DNA of 64,000 nucleotides from Mesocentrotus franciscanus (lineage: Eukaryota; Echinodermata; Echinoidea; Camarodonta; Strongylocentrotidae). The position numbers were made by a program, and so were the translations under genes. The notes beneath the pieces were generated by a model that ran no database searches, was not told the DNA's origin, and was given only the letters and a program-made list of their open reading frames with translations. The stretch is taken from contig CP137666.1 in the NCBI GenBank assembly GCA_037976565.1, positions 54,649,271 through 54,713,270 on the forward strand, written 5' to 3'. Of the stretch, positions 20,001 through 28,479 are shown in pieces (within the stretch, counting starts at the first letter, position 1; every line of letters starts with the position of its first letter).

Positions 20001-20052
20001 GTGGTCTTCAAGGACATGGAAGACTGGACTAGGGATCTCCTCGACAGCTTAG
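4975..20052 (+). CDS. MGLL: Monoglyceride lipase-like serine hydrolase (7 coding exons)
   Basis: This is an alpha/beta hydrolase expected to cleave monoacylglycerols into glycerol and fatty acid (in vertebrates it also degrades 2-arachidonoylglycerol). Coding exons are 4975-5066, 8685-8791, 9668-9804, 11795-11899, 14768-14857, 16083-16301 and 19948-20052. All junctions are GT-AG and phases agree, giving 284 aa (human MGLL is about 303). Visible family signatures are RYW near residue 22, the oxyanion HG in HGVGEHVGRYD (38-39), AHDHVGHGRSEG, the nucleophile elbow GHSMGG with Ser111 split across exons 3 and 4, Asp227 in HGSKDAICD, and His257 in KYEGYFHEL. The lid/cap region (about 140-180) is slightly shorter than in vertebrates. 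The C-terminus is shifted: the expected amphipathic helix lies in another frame after a GA run (see findings). Intron 1 is 3.6 kb and intron 6 is 3.6 kb. The gene is convergent with ABTB1. Family-level confidence is high; one-to-one orthology is inference. Confidence 0.92.
5310..5440. repeat. Dispersed ~110-bp repeat, copy 1
   Basis: 'ccgtctgtgtatggggaatg', the following 'tcaacaaatgtcagttttat' and 'gaatgacccataccat' are nearly identical to 48890-48975 on the same strand. The similarity starts and stops abruptly; no TIR or TSD was recognised. Confidence 0.7.
5961..6358. mobile_element. MITE with ~25-bp TIRs, copy 1 (family A)
   Basis: The left end 'ttaaagagcaggttgagttc' and right end 'gaactcaactttatctttaa' are inverted. 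An inverted copy of the same ~400 bp lies at 12721-13125, sharing 'caagtgtggaagaacatcag' and 'gatgattccagaaccttgca' blocks. There is no ORF of its own; the long frame on the minus strand across 6126-6629 is incidental. It lies in intron 1 of the MGLL-like gene. Confidence 0.75.
6630..8350. other. Intronic sequence without recognised features
   Basis: This part of MGLL-like intron 1 shows nothing beyond AT-rich DNA. No exon-like, RNA-like or TIR-bounded segment was identified. Confidence 0.4.
8351..8585. mobile_element. Foldback/hairpin MITE
   Basis: The arms 'aggaatatgtcatctgtt' (about 8432) and 'aacagatgacatattcct' (about 8492) flank an inner stem 'ccagaagg...ccttctgg'. Further outward, 'gcttagcaaag', 'gataacaaca' on the left and 'tgttgttatc', 'ctttgctaat' on the right remain complementary. 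The whole 235 bp can fold back. It lies in intron 1, about 100 bp upstream of exon 2. Confidence 0.7.
8685..8791 (+). CDS. MGLL: MGLL-like coding exon 2 (oxyanion HG motif)
   Basis: The acceptor is aaatcag|A at 8684/8685 and the donor catG|GTTAGT at 8791/8792. It encodes ALVHVIHGVGEHVGRYD and on to AHDH, including the conserved HG (residues 38-39) that forms the oxyanion hole in this family. Confidence 0.92.
8868..9020 (-). repeat. tRNA-derived SINE (minus strand)
   Basis: Read on the minus strand there is an A-box ATGACTCAGTGGTAGAGCA (about 8989-9007) and a B-box GGGTTCGCAGG (about 8950-8961), spaced as in pol III promoters. A body ending near 8870 follows. The inter-box region is not a foldable cloverleaf, so this is a SINE head and not a tRNA gene. 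It lies in intron 2 of the MGLL-like gene. Confidence 0.75.
9668..9804 (+). CDS. MGLL: MGLL-like coding exon 3 (ends at nucleophile Ser)
   Basis: The acceptor is tttatag and the donor atg|GTATGT. It encodes VGHGRSEG..VDVKDFQQYIKD..QH and ends GHSM, so catalytic Ser111 lies two residues before the exon junction and the elbow is completed by GG from exon 4. Confidence 0.93.
9832..10064. mobile_element. Small MITE with ~25-bp TIRs
   Basis: The left end 'aacaactaaattattcatac' and right end 'gtatgaataatttagttgtt' are inverted repeats. They bound ~230 bp without coding capacity, 27 bp after exon 3 of the MGLL-like gene. Confidence 0.75.
10738..11379 (+). CDS. Penelope-like GIY-YIG endonuclease fragment
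   Basis: The open frame continues upstream through the inverted terminal segment (from 10681), but that part is junction-derived. The authentic protein starts near FVHNTKKR. In order: a linker with LPYIDGVSQQLKRRLESHGI and TLRQQLTRPKD, typical of Penelope-like polyproteins; then GIVYNIPCKGC, a GIY strand combined with a CxxC metal-binding pair; then SYIGET (the YIG strand); then R..KERITEHK, whose Arg and the downstream Glu are the expected catalytic positions. The C-terminal tail after about 11300 overlaps the terminal repeat. The RT domain is absent, so the fragment cannot support retrotransposition on its own. The frame is intact over the endonuclease, which suggests a fairly young insertion. 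Confidence 0.85.
   Translation, partial: FVHNTKKRSSEPRDQKVYKTFTVLPYIDGVSQQLKRRLESHGIRMVFRSDTTLRQQLTRPKDPIPPHRQDGIVYNIPCKGCDRSYIGETARPIKERITEHKRDVRLRTDNSAVAEHAWDNQHQPDWDGVQCLSQERHWYTRRVKEAINIRLNPNNFNRDNGIDIPEFWMRTIRRHDTPRPSGQHRSIPISRRPVDWLSSLLLLPSRRAEPAAC
11594..11638 (+). ncRNA. Candidate hammerhead ribozyme motif in the Penelope-like 3' repeat
   Basis: In order: ATCAC (stem I strand), CTGACGA (11601-11607, fits CUGANGA), a stem II hairpin opening GTG and closing CAC, GAAA (11626-11629), TGTC ending the core, then GTGAT (11634-11638), which pairs perfectly with ATCAC. In the other copies the segment after GAA reads ACGT, giving a self-complementary minimal stem III; here C is T. Hammerhead motifs with minimal stem III are known from Penelope-like elements. 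Activity in this copy is uncertain because of that substitution. Confidence 0.7.
11795..11899 (+). CDS. MGLL: MGLL-like coding exon 4
   Basis: The acceptor is atttatag and the donor cctg|GTAAGT. The exon is 35 codons in phase 0. It encodes GGTIAILMM...FAGAIFGSPCIAPSQ, matching the helix after the nucleophile and the following strand (vertebrate 'GGAIAIL...FAGMVLISP'). Confidence 0.92.
12073..12213. repeat. Imperfect palindrome (foldback repeat)
   Basis: 'gtgcaattccgtttgatc' and 'accattgcac' with 'tgacgtcac' on the left are complementary to 'gtgac', 'gtgcaatgga' and 'gatcaaacgaaattgcac' on the right. The arms are about 46 bases around a ~35-base loop, in intron 4 of the MGLL-like gene. Confidence 0.65.
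12386..12549. repeat. Long hairpin-forming palindrome (MITE-like)
   Basis: 'aaatagtgaatgg' at the left pairs with 'ccattcactattt' at the right. Inner arms 'gtgcaatggaacaagatttt', 'gtgaaagatgagacgctcta' pair with 'tagagcgtctcttatctttc' and 'aaaatcttgtaccattgcac'. Most of the 164 bp is self-complementary. The 98-aa open frame through it is a palindrome artefact. Confidence 0.75.
12721..13125. mobile_element. MITE family A, copy 2 (inverted relative to copy 1)
   Basis: It opens 'ccttaaagataaagttgaat' and ends 'gaactcaaccttcgaatctc', and over its length is the reverse complement of 5961-6358 with scattered differences. Its right end abuts the next MITE at the shared CTTTAAAG. Confidence 0.75.
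13118..13616. mobile_element. MITE family B, copy 1
   Basis: The left end 'ctttaaaggtactatgtccc' is the TIR of the family seen complete at 62240-62783. Internal blocks ('taatttaaaacttccct', 'gtcgaatcgactta', 'catgacatattcataattcc') match that copy in reverse. The right TIR is shortened here. It lies in intron 4 of the MGLL-like gene, immediately adjacent to MITE family A copy 2. Confidence 0.7.
13985..14625. repeat. Dispersed element with ~130-bp internal repeats
   Basis: The boundaries resemble inverted ends: 'atgcctccactac' near 14015 and 'tggtggaggcat' near 14566. Between them 'gatggattaccgccaaactt', 'tatcttgcagagccaat' and similar phrases recur about four times (near 14115, 14250, 14400 and 14500). 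A (CCGT)n run lies near 14060. There is no coding capacity; the two short open frames here are incidental. Confidence 0.6.
14768..14857 (+). CDS. MGLL: MGLL-like coding exon 5 (lid/cap region)
   Basis: The acceptor is a pyrimidine-rich ttttattttgag and the donor gtg|GTAAGA. It is 30 codons in phase 0. It encodes IFMARGAAYMFPQLAVGKLV..., the most divergent part of the protein and the region that covers the active site in vertebrate MGLL. Confidence 0.85.
14905..15556 (+). repeat. 45-bp minisatellite, about 14 units, with embedded TTAGGG
   Basis: The unit includes 'ggcatagggttagggttggg', then 'atggggttttatgttaggca' and 'tagga' (45 bp). Units drift at the edges and are nearly identical in the middle. 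Because 45 is a multiple of 3, three long frames stay open (two on +, one on -) and give Gly/Leu-rich or Pro/Asn-rich products; these are artefacts. It lies in intron 5 of the MGLL-like gene, ~50 bp after exon 5. Confidence 0.92.
15836..16045 (+). repeat. 104-bp tandem duplication with similarity to the next exon
   Basis: 'aatcattgaaatcctaacct' starts at 15841 and again at 15945. The two ~104-bp copies are almost identical. The 3' third of each ('gatctaagccaagtgtgaac', then 'aactgtccattcctac') resembles positions 16169-16215 inside exon 6 of the MGLL-like gene. Confidence 0.85.
16083..16301 (+). CDS. MGLL: MGLL-like coding exon 6 (catalytic Asp)
   Basis: The acceptor is catgcag and the donor aag|GTCAGT. 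It is 73 codons. It encodes VEDYVKDPLVWHGGVKARW (vertebrate 'YNSDPLICRAGLKV'), then NYPFLLQHGSKDAICD with catalytic Asp227. Confidence 0.93.
16459..19437. mobile_element. TIR element (PIF/Harbinger-like, non-autonomous) carrying a satellite array
   Basis: The left end from 16459 (GGCGCCACGGATTTATTCAA, then CTGGCATTCGGAATG) is the exact reverse complement of the right end finishing at 19437. The inverted repeat is about 36 bp. Both ends are flanked by TTA (16456-16458 and 19438-19440), the 3-bp target site typical of PIF/Harbinger elements. No transposase ORF exists. The subterminal arms (16495-16715 and 19250-19420) are rich in short 'cattcCAGAATG' inverted motifs. The core is a 46-bp satellite. 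The right arm also has a ~75-bp direct duplication ('aaagccgacggaaagttaga' near 18991; 'gaagccgacggaaagttaga' near 19111). The whole element lies in intron 6 of the MGLL-like gene. Confidence 0.85.
16715..18975 (+). repeat. 46-bp satellite array, about 49 units, with higher-order structure
   Basis: The unit is 'gacctccgtatcggcaacaa' + 'agtcaagccattaattattg' + 'ttttta' (46 bp). Variants differ at a few positions: cggc/cggt/ccgc/ttgg, and 'aagccattaa' versus 'cccgccaata'. In the first third, variants recur in a six-unit order: the 'tcccgccaat' plus 'tattgg' unit at 16731 recurs at 17281, 550 bp or 12 units later, with the same order between. There are no unique spacers, so this is not a CRISPR-like array. 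Confidence 0.95.
19948..20052 (+). CDS. MGLL: MGLL-like last coding exon (catalytic His; frame disrupted)
   Basis: The acceptor is aactcag. It opens KYEGYFHELDKEPEE with catalytic His257, then crosses a GA dinucleotide run (19989-20000). In the frame as given it continues with unrelated residues to TAG at 20050-20052. From 19998 a different frame reads EVVFKDMEDWTRDLL and stays open to TGA at 20100-20102. That matches the family's C-terminal helix with its conserved Trp. The native stop is therefore probably 20102, and the window carries a 2-base slip here. Confidence 0.85.
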   Translation, partial: KYEGYFHELDKEPEEREKWSSRTWKTGLGISSTA

Positions 20053-21070
20053 AGGGTCAAAGGTCGATAGACCAATCGAACAGAGACAGCCAGTCCAGAT
20101 GATGTAGATGTAAAATCGTGATGGTCTTGTGTCAAGAGAGTCCAGTATGTATGCTGCTTGATTTAGAAACCGGCAGCTTGACGTGTCAGATATAGGACTT
20201 GTGTATTCAATGGTTACTGTGGTAAATGGGGCTGCCTGCATTTCTTTTATTAACTGCAACTGTATAATGATATGAATAACTGACAGTAAATGCTTGTTAA
20301 GTGCATATCACCACATGGGTCTCTGTACACTGGAAGTGAAAATTGGAAAGAAGGGGTAGTGTGAATGAATAAGACATTGTAAGTTTAGGTAAAAAGAGGA
20401 GTTATGTCACTGTTGGATGAAGAAATAGGTTTATAGCATAGATTGAATTTCTTCTTTTGTAATAATATCCTTACATTTAATTAAAAACACTATATTTCTT
20501 AAATTTGCTCTTGAGCATTACCAAGACCCTACTTTAGAGCACAACTTTTTTTCTCAAGAATTCTGTTTAGGCTGACTATCATGGCCAACACCTCAACATC
20601 AACTTGAAACTAGTAATAGATCGTATTTCAAGAGGCATGACTAGATTTTAAAGGGCATAAAGAGTTTATATAAAGTATTTATTTGCATTCACCTTTCCTC
20701 CCTGTGTATTGGTTCTACAATGTATCTGTAGACTACTTGTAAATTGTAATGCATCATTTTTTAAAATTATATCTACAAGTTTGTTTGTTGTTGTTTTTTT
20801 ATCAATGAAGAAGGTATGAATTTATTATTGTTCTAGTTAAGCAACTCATAAAAAACAGGTTGTTTTTGTGGAATGTCTTTTCATGTGTTGACAAAGATGT
20901 CTTCTAATAAAAGGAACTGCATTTTTTTTTTTTTTTTTTTTGTAAGATATTATTTTAGAATTATTTTCAATTGAATTGAATATTGTTATATGAACTTTGA
21001 CCTCTTTCAATGCAATGCAACCTTGGAAATTATTTAACTGATCAAATAAATGTCAATGGATCCTATTACT
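20053..21070 (+). other. Probable 3' UTR of the MGLL-like gene
   Basis: The sequence is AT-rich and noncoding after the stop, with a T homopolymer at about 20923-20941 and an AATAAA hexamer at about 21045. Where the transcript ends cannot be decided, since several later AATAAA hexamers exist (for example near 23409). Confidence 0.35.
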
Positions 21071-24000
21071 GGTTCTTTTATCTTATTTATTACCAACAAT
21101 TATGCTTATTGTTTTGCCATGCTAAACACCACAGTGTTATGTATTCAGGTTATTCTTAACTGTGTGGTATCCCATGGCAGTTGACATATTTTCTGTATTT
21201 ATTTTGTCTTCTAGGTTTCAAATTACATGCATATAGATGTGATGATAGAAAAAGAAATCTACCTCCGAGCTATTGTTTGAAAAGAGGCTCTTTTTAGAAT
21301 ACAGAATGTTATGCATATTTTATTTTATCTTAATCTTGTTCATCTAATAAATCTAATATCTCTTATATTGAATCATTAAAATAATTACTTGTCCAAAAGC
21401 TTCTCTAATTCTGGAAATACAATGATGAATAGGAGCTATTAAGTAGTTATTGGTGCTTTGTCAATGGCACATGAATTAAAGAGACAAAAATAATTATATC
21501 CAGTAGCAAATTATTGGGGATGTAGATGAAATTCAAATAGTTTAGTGAACAAACCTTAGGAAAAATTGCCAAAGTGTACAGCAAAATCATTCAATCAGGT
21601 TGTGTTCTTTGTCTAAAAGTGGGTAGTTTAGCACATAAACTCTTGGGACATCAATTTAAAAGATGCATGTTGTGTTCATATATTGTTAACACACAGTGTA
21701 ATAAAAAAAAAGATTGTGATATATGGTATTCAACTTCAAACTTTGGAAGGAGAATTATATTTGTGTAGCTTTTTTTTCCTTTTCTTCTTAGTTTAATGAG
21801 GCTAGTTTGTAACACTAACACTAAATACATAGAATTGTTGGCATAAATATCAGTTGTATATAATGTCTTATGGTAGTGGAAATATTCTGCTTTTGAAATA
21901 ATATATACTAGTATAAACAAGTATTTTTTTTCACTAAAGATATATTTTGCTTTTTTTCTTTCTTCTTTTTCTCTTTTATGTACATCGATAGTTTATGTTA
22001 CATGATATTGTCACTCCATACATATATGTATGGAGGCATTCTTATCAACAAATTGTCAATTCCATTCTCTCTTAAATATCTATAAAAAAATCCTCTTAAC
22101 ATTGTATTTTAGATATTTACAGCATATATTTGTGATATTTTGATTACATAGTATTCTATGCAGTTACCTGTATTATTTCATGTAGCTTAGAGATTTTTTT
22201 AAAGAGAGAAAGAATCTTGATGTTTTGATGGTTCAAAGTGCTTTCACCTTGTGATAAAACAGTTTTTAATCAGCATCATATTCATTCTTATATACCGGTA
22301 TATGAATTCTATATTTTTAAATTTGTATATTTCTTTATGTAGTTCTGTTCAAAACACATGTATTTATTAAATTATTGAGCTTTACAGGACATTCAGAAAG
22401 AATGAAAAATGTCATTTTACTCCTTTTTTGTGTGAAAGATAATATAGGATTTTTAAGATATCATTCCTTCAAACAATAATACCAAACATTCAATGTTAAA
22501 ACTGTAAATCAAAGATTCTTGTTTATGTTTGTCATGTTTGTAATAATAGTACTGGTACTCTTGTACTTGGATGTCAACTATTTTGACTTTTCTTACCCGA
22601 AGCTTTTGTTGTATGTTCATCTGAATGAATTTGGTATAATTCCTTTTTAATGATGTGATAGATTGAATTGACCATGAATATCGAGACATGTGTATTTGAT
22701 ACAAAAATTAGGATTTTGAACAAAATACCTTGCACCAAGAAATAACTCCAGTTGCATTGATGTGTAAATTACATATATCATGGTGATTTTTTTTAGGGGG
22801 TACACAGGACTTTAAAAGTTAATTCAAGCCTGATTTTGGTTTTATCTTGTCATTTACAAATATCATGCTCCTATTCGTAGTCTCTAGACTGAGAGTGTAG
22901 GTGAGAGACCTGTGTAGCTTATGAATGAAGAGAGGAGCAGCTGTGGTTAAGGTCAAGAAATAGTCATACATGCTTGCAAGCAAGTTTAAAACTCTCTGTT
23001 GTCTAAATGATTATTCAATGCCCTATAGCTTTCACTTCAGTGCTAGTTAGTCTGTTTCGTAAAGAAATTATTCTGCTCAGGATATCACCCACCACCAGTG
23101 TGAAAGTACATGTTCTTGATAAATGATGTTTTTTAAATGTTAAATGGTTTGCTGAAGAATATGAAATACAGTATTTGTATATATGGGCATTATTTCATGG
23201 TGTGTAATTGTCATTTTTTTTTCCTTCTTAAATCTTGGTCTATTCATTGACACTGGTGTTGATATGTTTTTATATTTCCATATTATGCTGGTGATGATAA
23301 GTTATGTTGAGAAGTGCATGTTAATTACAAATTTGATTAAGATTTACATGTAGCTTGTTTTAATTCAATTAAGCTACATGTATGTGTTGAAGCAGTTAAT
23401 TTTGCAAAAATAAAGCTGCACGGAATTAAAGATAGGAAATAACATTTAATAACAAGTACATTCTTGCTAAAACTTTAACCTTTATTGGTTAAGGTAACCA
23501 CTTAGTGTTATTCTATAAAATAGAATATACATGTACAATGATTTCATTTTTAGAAGTCTTTGTAATTATATCATGTCAAAATTAATCCAGATTGAAATTC
23601 AAAAAGGGTATTTTAATTTCTACACACAGTTTCCAAAGTTTGTGCTGACAGAATTAGTGTAGTTGAATGCACATACTCTTAATAATATTTTCTTTTCATG
23701 GAATAAGAGGTGAAACTTGAATATCTTTTCAAAAATCTGCTGTATACTTGTGTCCATATGAATATCAGCTTAGCCTTCTAAAAGTATCTGGTGTATTTCT
23801 GAGATTTGTTTGTATTGCACAATTAGTGTGTAAAGTTGCTACTAACATGTACATGTATACATGTATGTCAATGCTCTACTTTACATAATGTTTTCATTGC
23901 CAATACAGGGTGAAGCTCACAGTAAAACACAAGTACAATTTGTGTCATTTGAATTGTCGATGTTGACATATTACTTCTCATACATGAATATGTGATCCCT

Positions 24001-24240
24001 CTGTGTTCACCTTATTCAGTAGTTATGTAAATTTGCTTTATAATAACATATTGAACGTAATCATTTGAACCATTAAAAAGCAATATTACATCATAAGATA
24101 TTTTGTAGTCGTAAGAGCAGTTATTTCTCACAGCAACTATATTAGTTCCTTTGCCTCACATTCATTTTGGCTGAAATTTCACATTAAAATTGTATCTGAT
24201 GCTTTATACAAATGAATACGAATAATTGCAAACTCCCTAT
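21071..24240. other. AT-rich intergenic stretch, no gene seen
   Basis: This lies between the two convergent genes. It is very AT-rich with short homopolymers; candidate poly(A) hexamers occur (for example near 23409). A long 3' UTR of either gene could extend here, but nothing in the sequence decides it. Confidence 0.4.
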
Positions 24241-24364
24241 AAAGCCTCGGTCACAAATGCCATTACGAACCGCTACGACGCCGTGCGACCGATTTTCAGA
24301 CAATGGAAAAACGGGGATTCGTACAAAATAATTGTTCGTACAAACCTTTGTGACCGTAGCTTTA
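24241..24364. mobile_element. 124-bp MITE
   Basis: 'aaagcctcggtcacaaa' at the left and 'tttgtgaccgtagcttt' at the right are inverted ends of a compact noncoding element, possibly with a TA target site. The inner sequence 'cgtacaaaataattgttcgta' is itself self-complementary. Confidence 0.6.
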
Positions 24365-24988
24365 ATTTCAATTGCAATAAGAAAGATTTTACTGAACTAT
24401 TACTAGTCATCAATCTTGCATTATCAATAATAGAGTTTTTTTTCCTCTGCTCTTTCATTTTTTGGGGATTAATTTGTACAACCTAGTAATCAGTCCAGTC
24501 CAATTGATTGATTACTTTTAATTAGTGAAGTTTTTACCATTTTGAAAAGCACAACGACAAAAGCCAAATACCAACGTAAGAGATGAAGTACAATCTGGGC
24601 ATTCCCTAGAATACAAGGCCAATGATATCATACATGATTAGCTTAATGTTTGTATATGGCAACAACAAGTTCATGTAGATTTCCAATTTTAAAAGACAAC
24701 AATTTATTATGAACAGCCAAATATCAAGAAAAGAATTTTCTTTACATTGCCGGGCAAAAGATATCCAACTTGATCAGCTGTATATGGCCGATATAGCAAG
24801 AACTAAGTTCATGCAGGTTCCTGATTAAAAAAGGCATAAGAAATGGCGTAATGATTCCCGGATGATTCAAATTAAAACGCTCTTTTCTAGTGTGTGTAAT
24901 TGTGAAAAATATCTTTATTTACATTGAAAAAAAAAGAAATATAATAATTATATGTTGTTGATAAGTGATTGTATTTCCATTTCTTAAA

Positions 24989-25288
24989 GACATCGTCGCC
25001 TGGGTGGCAGAAGGGCCTTAGCTCGAATTTCAGGTAAAAAATGAAGCGCTAAGCAGAAGGGTGTTAGCACTAAATCGCCTCAAACTTTTATAAAACTGAC
25101 TTATTTCTGGAAAAAAATTGAGGCCGTGTTCTACTATAACATTTATATTAGTCTTTTAAGTTTTAAACCAATTTTCGGGACGGAAAGCAGTTTAAATATA
25201 AAACAAATCTTTAAATGCGAATATTTCGAAAAGTAGTTTTCGAGTCGCTCGCGCGCTAACGCCCTTCTGCCAGCCCGGCGACGACATG
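24989..25288. mobile_element. MITE of ~300 bp with GC-rich TIRs
   Basis: 'cgtcgcctgggtggcagaag' near 24996 and its inverted counterpart 'cttctgccagcccggcgacg' near 25263 bound an AT-rich interior containing a further copy of 'gcagaagggtgttagc'. A CT microsatellite follows at about 25320-25385. Confidence 0.7.
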
Positions 25289-25388
25289 GCATCATTAAGA
25301 AAGTATTTCATTTTATTATTCTCTCTGTGTCTCTCATTTCTCTTTCTCTCTCTCTCTCTATATCCCTCTCTCTCCCTCCCTCCCTTCA

Positions 25389-27489
25389 TTATATGACATC
25401 AAACATCTGTGCTTCATACTCGAACAAAATCACTATATAAAAGATTTGGAAATGCTAATCAGAATCTGATAAACAAAGAAATCTGTATTAATAGTAACAA
25501 AAGATTACATAATATATTTCATATATACATCTGAAATGCCAAATATATAGATTTATATACACAAAAATCTTCTTTTATTAAAGATAGTACACATACTTAT
25601 AACAAAAATAAAACTAACCACAAGAATAACATTCATTGAAACTTTGTTTCATAACTAAATAGGAAACATAACACAAATCAGGGTTATGCTCATTTAGAGT
25701 ACCATAAAAAATACTTAGGAAATATTTGTGCTGAATGAAAATGCATATAAGTAGATTAAATGAGGGGTCAATGCATTAAAATATAATTTTTGTTGTTTAA
25801 ATCAAACAGTAACATTGTGGTTGCTGATTTTTATGAAAGTTTGATTAAGGGAAATTTTTATTGAATATGACAATTGATGATTTCCTCCATATCAAATGAA
25901 GCTTAAAATGAGATTTTATGAATTTAGAATGTATTTGCATCTAGAATTATTGATATGATTTTATCAATAGACTATTATTTCATAACATTAATATGAATCC
26001 ATAATTACTGTTGAATTGCTTAATAATAAAGTAAATGCCTTTCTCATATTTGTCAGCCACACTGCAATAAGAAATATCAAATTGCATTAATTTCATTCAG
26101 GAGAGAAGTTTAAAGTCTAATCTGATTAGTTTTCTTCTACATTTCAACACCCATATTTCGTTATTACTCCATTTTCCCAATTTACAAATAGCAAGTCATG
26201 TATCAAAAAGTTGTGCATTAGGAAAGAAATATATATTGACATGCCTATGTCATACAGTTAAAATGGTGTGTTTGCATAAAAAACAGTGAATTCAAACTTA
26301 CCAACATGGTGCCAATTTGAGGACTTCAATGGTTATTTCCTTTGAAAATTTTGCAATGTAAAAAAGTTTTGCCTATTAAAGGAAATAATGGTTTTGAGCT
26401 AATCAACAAGTTGCTTCTTTAAAGATTTCAAATCTTTCATTCCAATTAGAAATGTATGGTCATCAAGCACTGTATGAAAATGCAACAATATTGGATGCAG
26501 TCGTGCAAATGTTTGTTCTTTCTTGTCACACAGATATTGAATGACAATTTATTGAGCAAAACTTCAAAACCAGATCAATTTTTTGAAATGAGACAAAGCC
26601 TTGTCCGCTTCTATATCTCCCACAGAAAATATTGAACATATTTCCTAGACTGAATAGCAGCTACACAACATCCATTTTCATCAAATAATGAGTGATCCTG
26701 TCAACAACAAAAAGAAAGAGTCGAATTTCACATTCCACTGCAAAAGAATATCTTCCAGCTTTCTGTTAGAGATTTCTATACAATATTGAATGCAGCACCA
26801 CATCACAGCACAGACCCAGTTGAGACATTGCAGCCTATGCCCTAGGCTTAATGCAGTAAACTGTCCATGTAGTAATCCTAGATCATTTCAGTTTAAAACT
26901 TTGCATGTACAATTTCCCATATACTTGAAATGAAAACATACATGCTGATACCCTCACAATATGCATCAAATATACATAATTCTGATTCCACACTGATGGC
27001 AAATCATTTGCATACTATTGGATGGCCTCAAGGAAATACATGAATTATTGTACGAGCTACACAAAACTTTTGGACGAATCATGGAAAAGTCCAATATAAT
27101 TGCATACCGGTACCAAATAAGTGCAATATTTCCTGCATGGACCCCAAAGAAGCCAATGGTTTCATTGATATTTCAGATCAAGTATTATAAATATTTTTCA
27201 AATCCTAAATTTCATGAAATCACTATTAATATATTCGTCCTGCACTATTTCTCCTACCAATTTTGCTGGAGAAAGTATATGTCACATCTTGTCCATAGCA
27301 ATTTTGTAAACACTTATTACTGTGCATATTCATTGTCTTGACTCAACTACAGTCCATTTTATATGGATCATGGGGATTCCTCTCAACAAGTTACCAAATA
27401 TCTAAAATATTGGGCAACCTCATGAAGAAGAAAAAGAAATGACGTGCAAATGCTAAAAGGTGTGTTGACAGATACAGGTTAAACACTAT
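25389..27489. other. AT-rich intergenic stretch, no gene seen
   Basis: No exon, RNA gene, TIR pair or tandem array could be supported. The 107-aa open frame at 27018-27341 has no recognisable motif and no splice or codon-bias support. Confidence 0.4.
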
Positions 27490-28132
27490 TTAAGTAATAT
27501 TGACTGCCTTCAGGGCAATACGACATATATCGCCCGAACCGAAGGTGAAGGTGATATATGACAAGTCGTATTGCCCTGAATTAGGCAGTCAATATTACTA
27601 TTATTAACCACATCAGACATCTAGAGCAAACAAGAAACTCTTACTATCTTATACTCTTAAATTATGTAAAATTACAGTAGCCTACACTGCACAGGGTTTC
27701 CTAGCATGAAAAGTTGCAAAAACATTGTCAAACCAGCACTGTTCATCTAGTGCTTGACAAAATTTTTGATACACTGTGTGCCTTGGGTGTGATTATTACG
27801 TCACAATAGAGTGCGCGCAAAGTGCGCAGGTTCTCATACGCGTAATAGATGCGCAAAGAAAATTACAAAAACCGGATGTTTGGCTTTACATTATTGCCCA
27901 CTATTTTAACACACATTTTACCATTGACTTTTCAGAATGGGCAATAATATTTGTTCATTGGTTTACCGTGTAATAATATTGACCGGCAAATTACACAGAA
28001 AATCCCATTGACTTTTCTGAGCGGTCAATATTTGTTTTCCGCACATAGTTTTGTTGGCTTATCATTTAAACTTAGAGGGCAATACAATTTAAAAATTGCC
28101 CTGCTCAGATGTCTGATACGGTTAATAATATC
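27490..28132. mobile_element. Foldback element with nested inverted repeats
   Basis: 'taatattgactgcc...cagggcaatacgac' (27494-27532) is inverted at 27563-27599. Immediately right of it 'attaaccacatcagacatct' (about 27602) is inverted at 28107-28125 ('agatgtctgatacggttaat'). Internal 'cattgacttttc' blocks repeat near 27921 and 28007. There is no coding capacity. Confidence 0.65.
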
Positions 28133-28309
28133 TTTTGGCTCTAAATTTTATAAGAATAATGACTTGAGATATGGAGCTGTGAGTACTGAACTAAACAATG
28201 TATTGTGTGATTAAAAATGTATAACTGTCACAATTCTTTTACTACAGAATGTTCCATCATATGTTATCTCTTGATCACTCCATTAGAGTAATCTAACAGT
28301 TATATTCAA

Positions 28310-28478
28310 CACCTGGGCCCCGTCTTACAAAGAGTTACGATTGATCCAAATCAATCGTAAGTCCTCCAATCAATCGCAAGTTTGCATTCTCCTATCTCTT
28401 ATGTACATGGTTGCGATTGATATCAATCGCAAATAAGTTACGATTGATATCAACTCTTTGTAATACGGGGCCCAGGTG
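28310..28478. mobile_element. 169-bp palindromic MITE (GGGCCCCGT ends)
   Basis: The ends are CACCTGGGCCCCGTCTTACA and the inverted counterpart finishing GGGGCCCAGGTG. The interior is a series of 'gattgat' and 'atcaatc' blocks, so the whole element folds back. The target duplication is not clear. Confidence 0.75.
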
Positions 28479-28479
28479 G

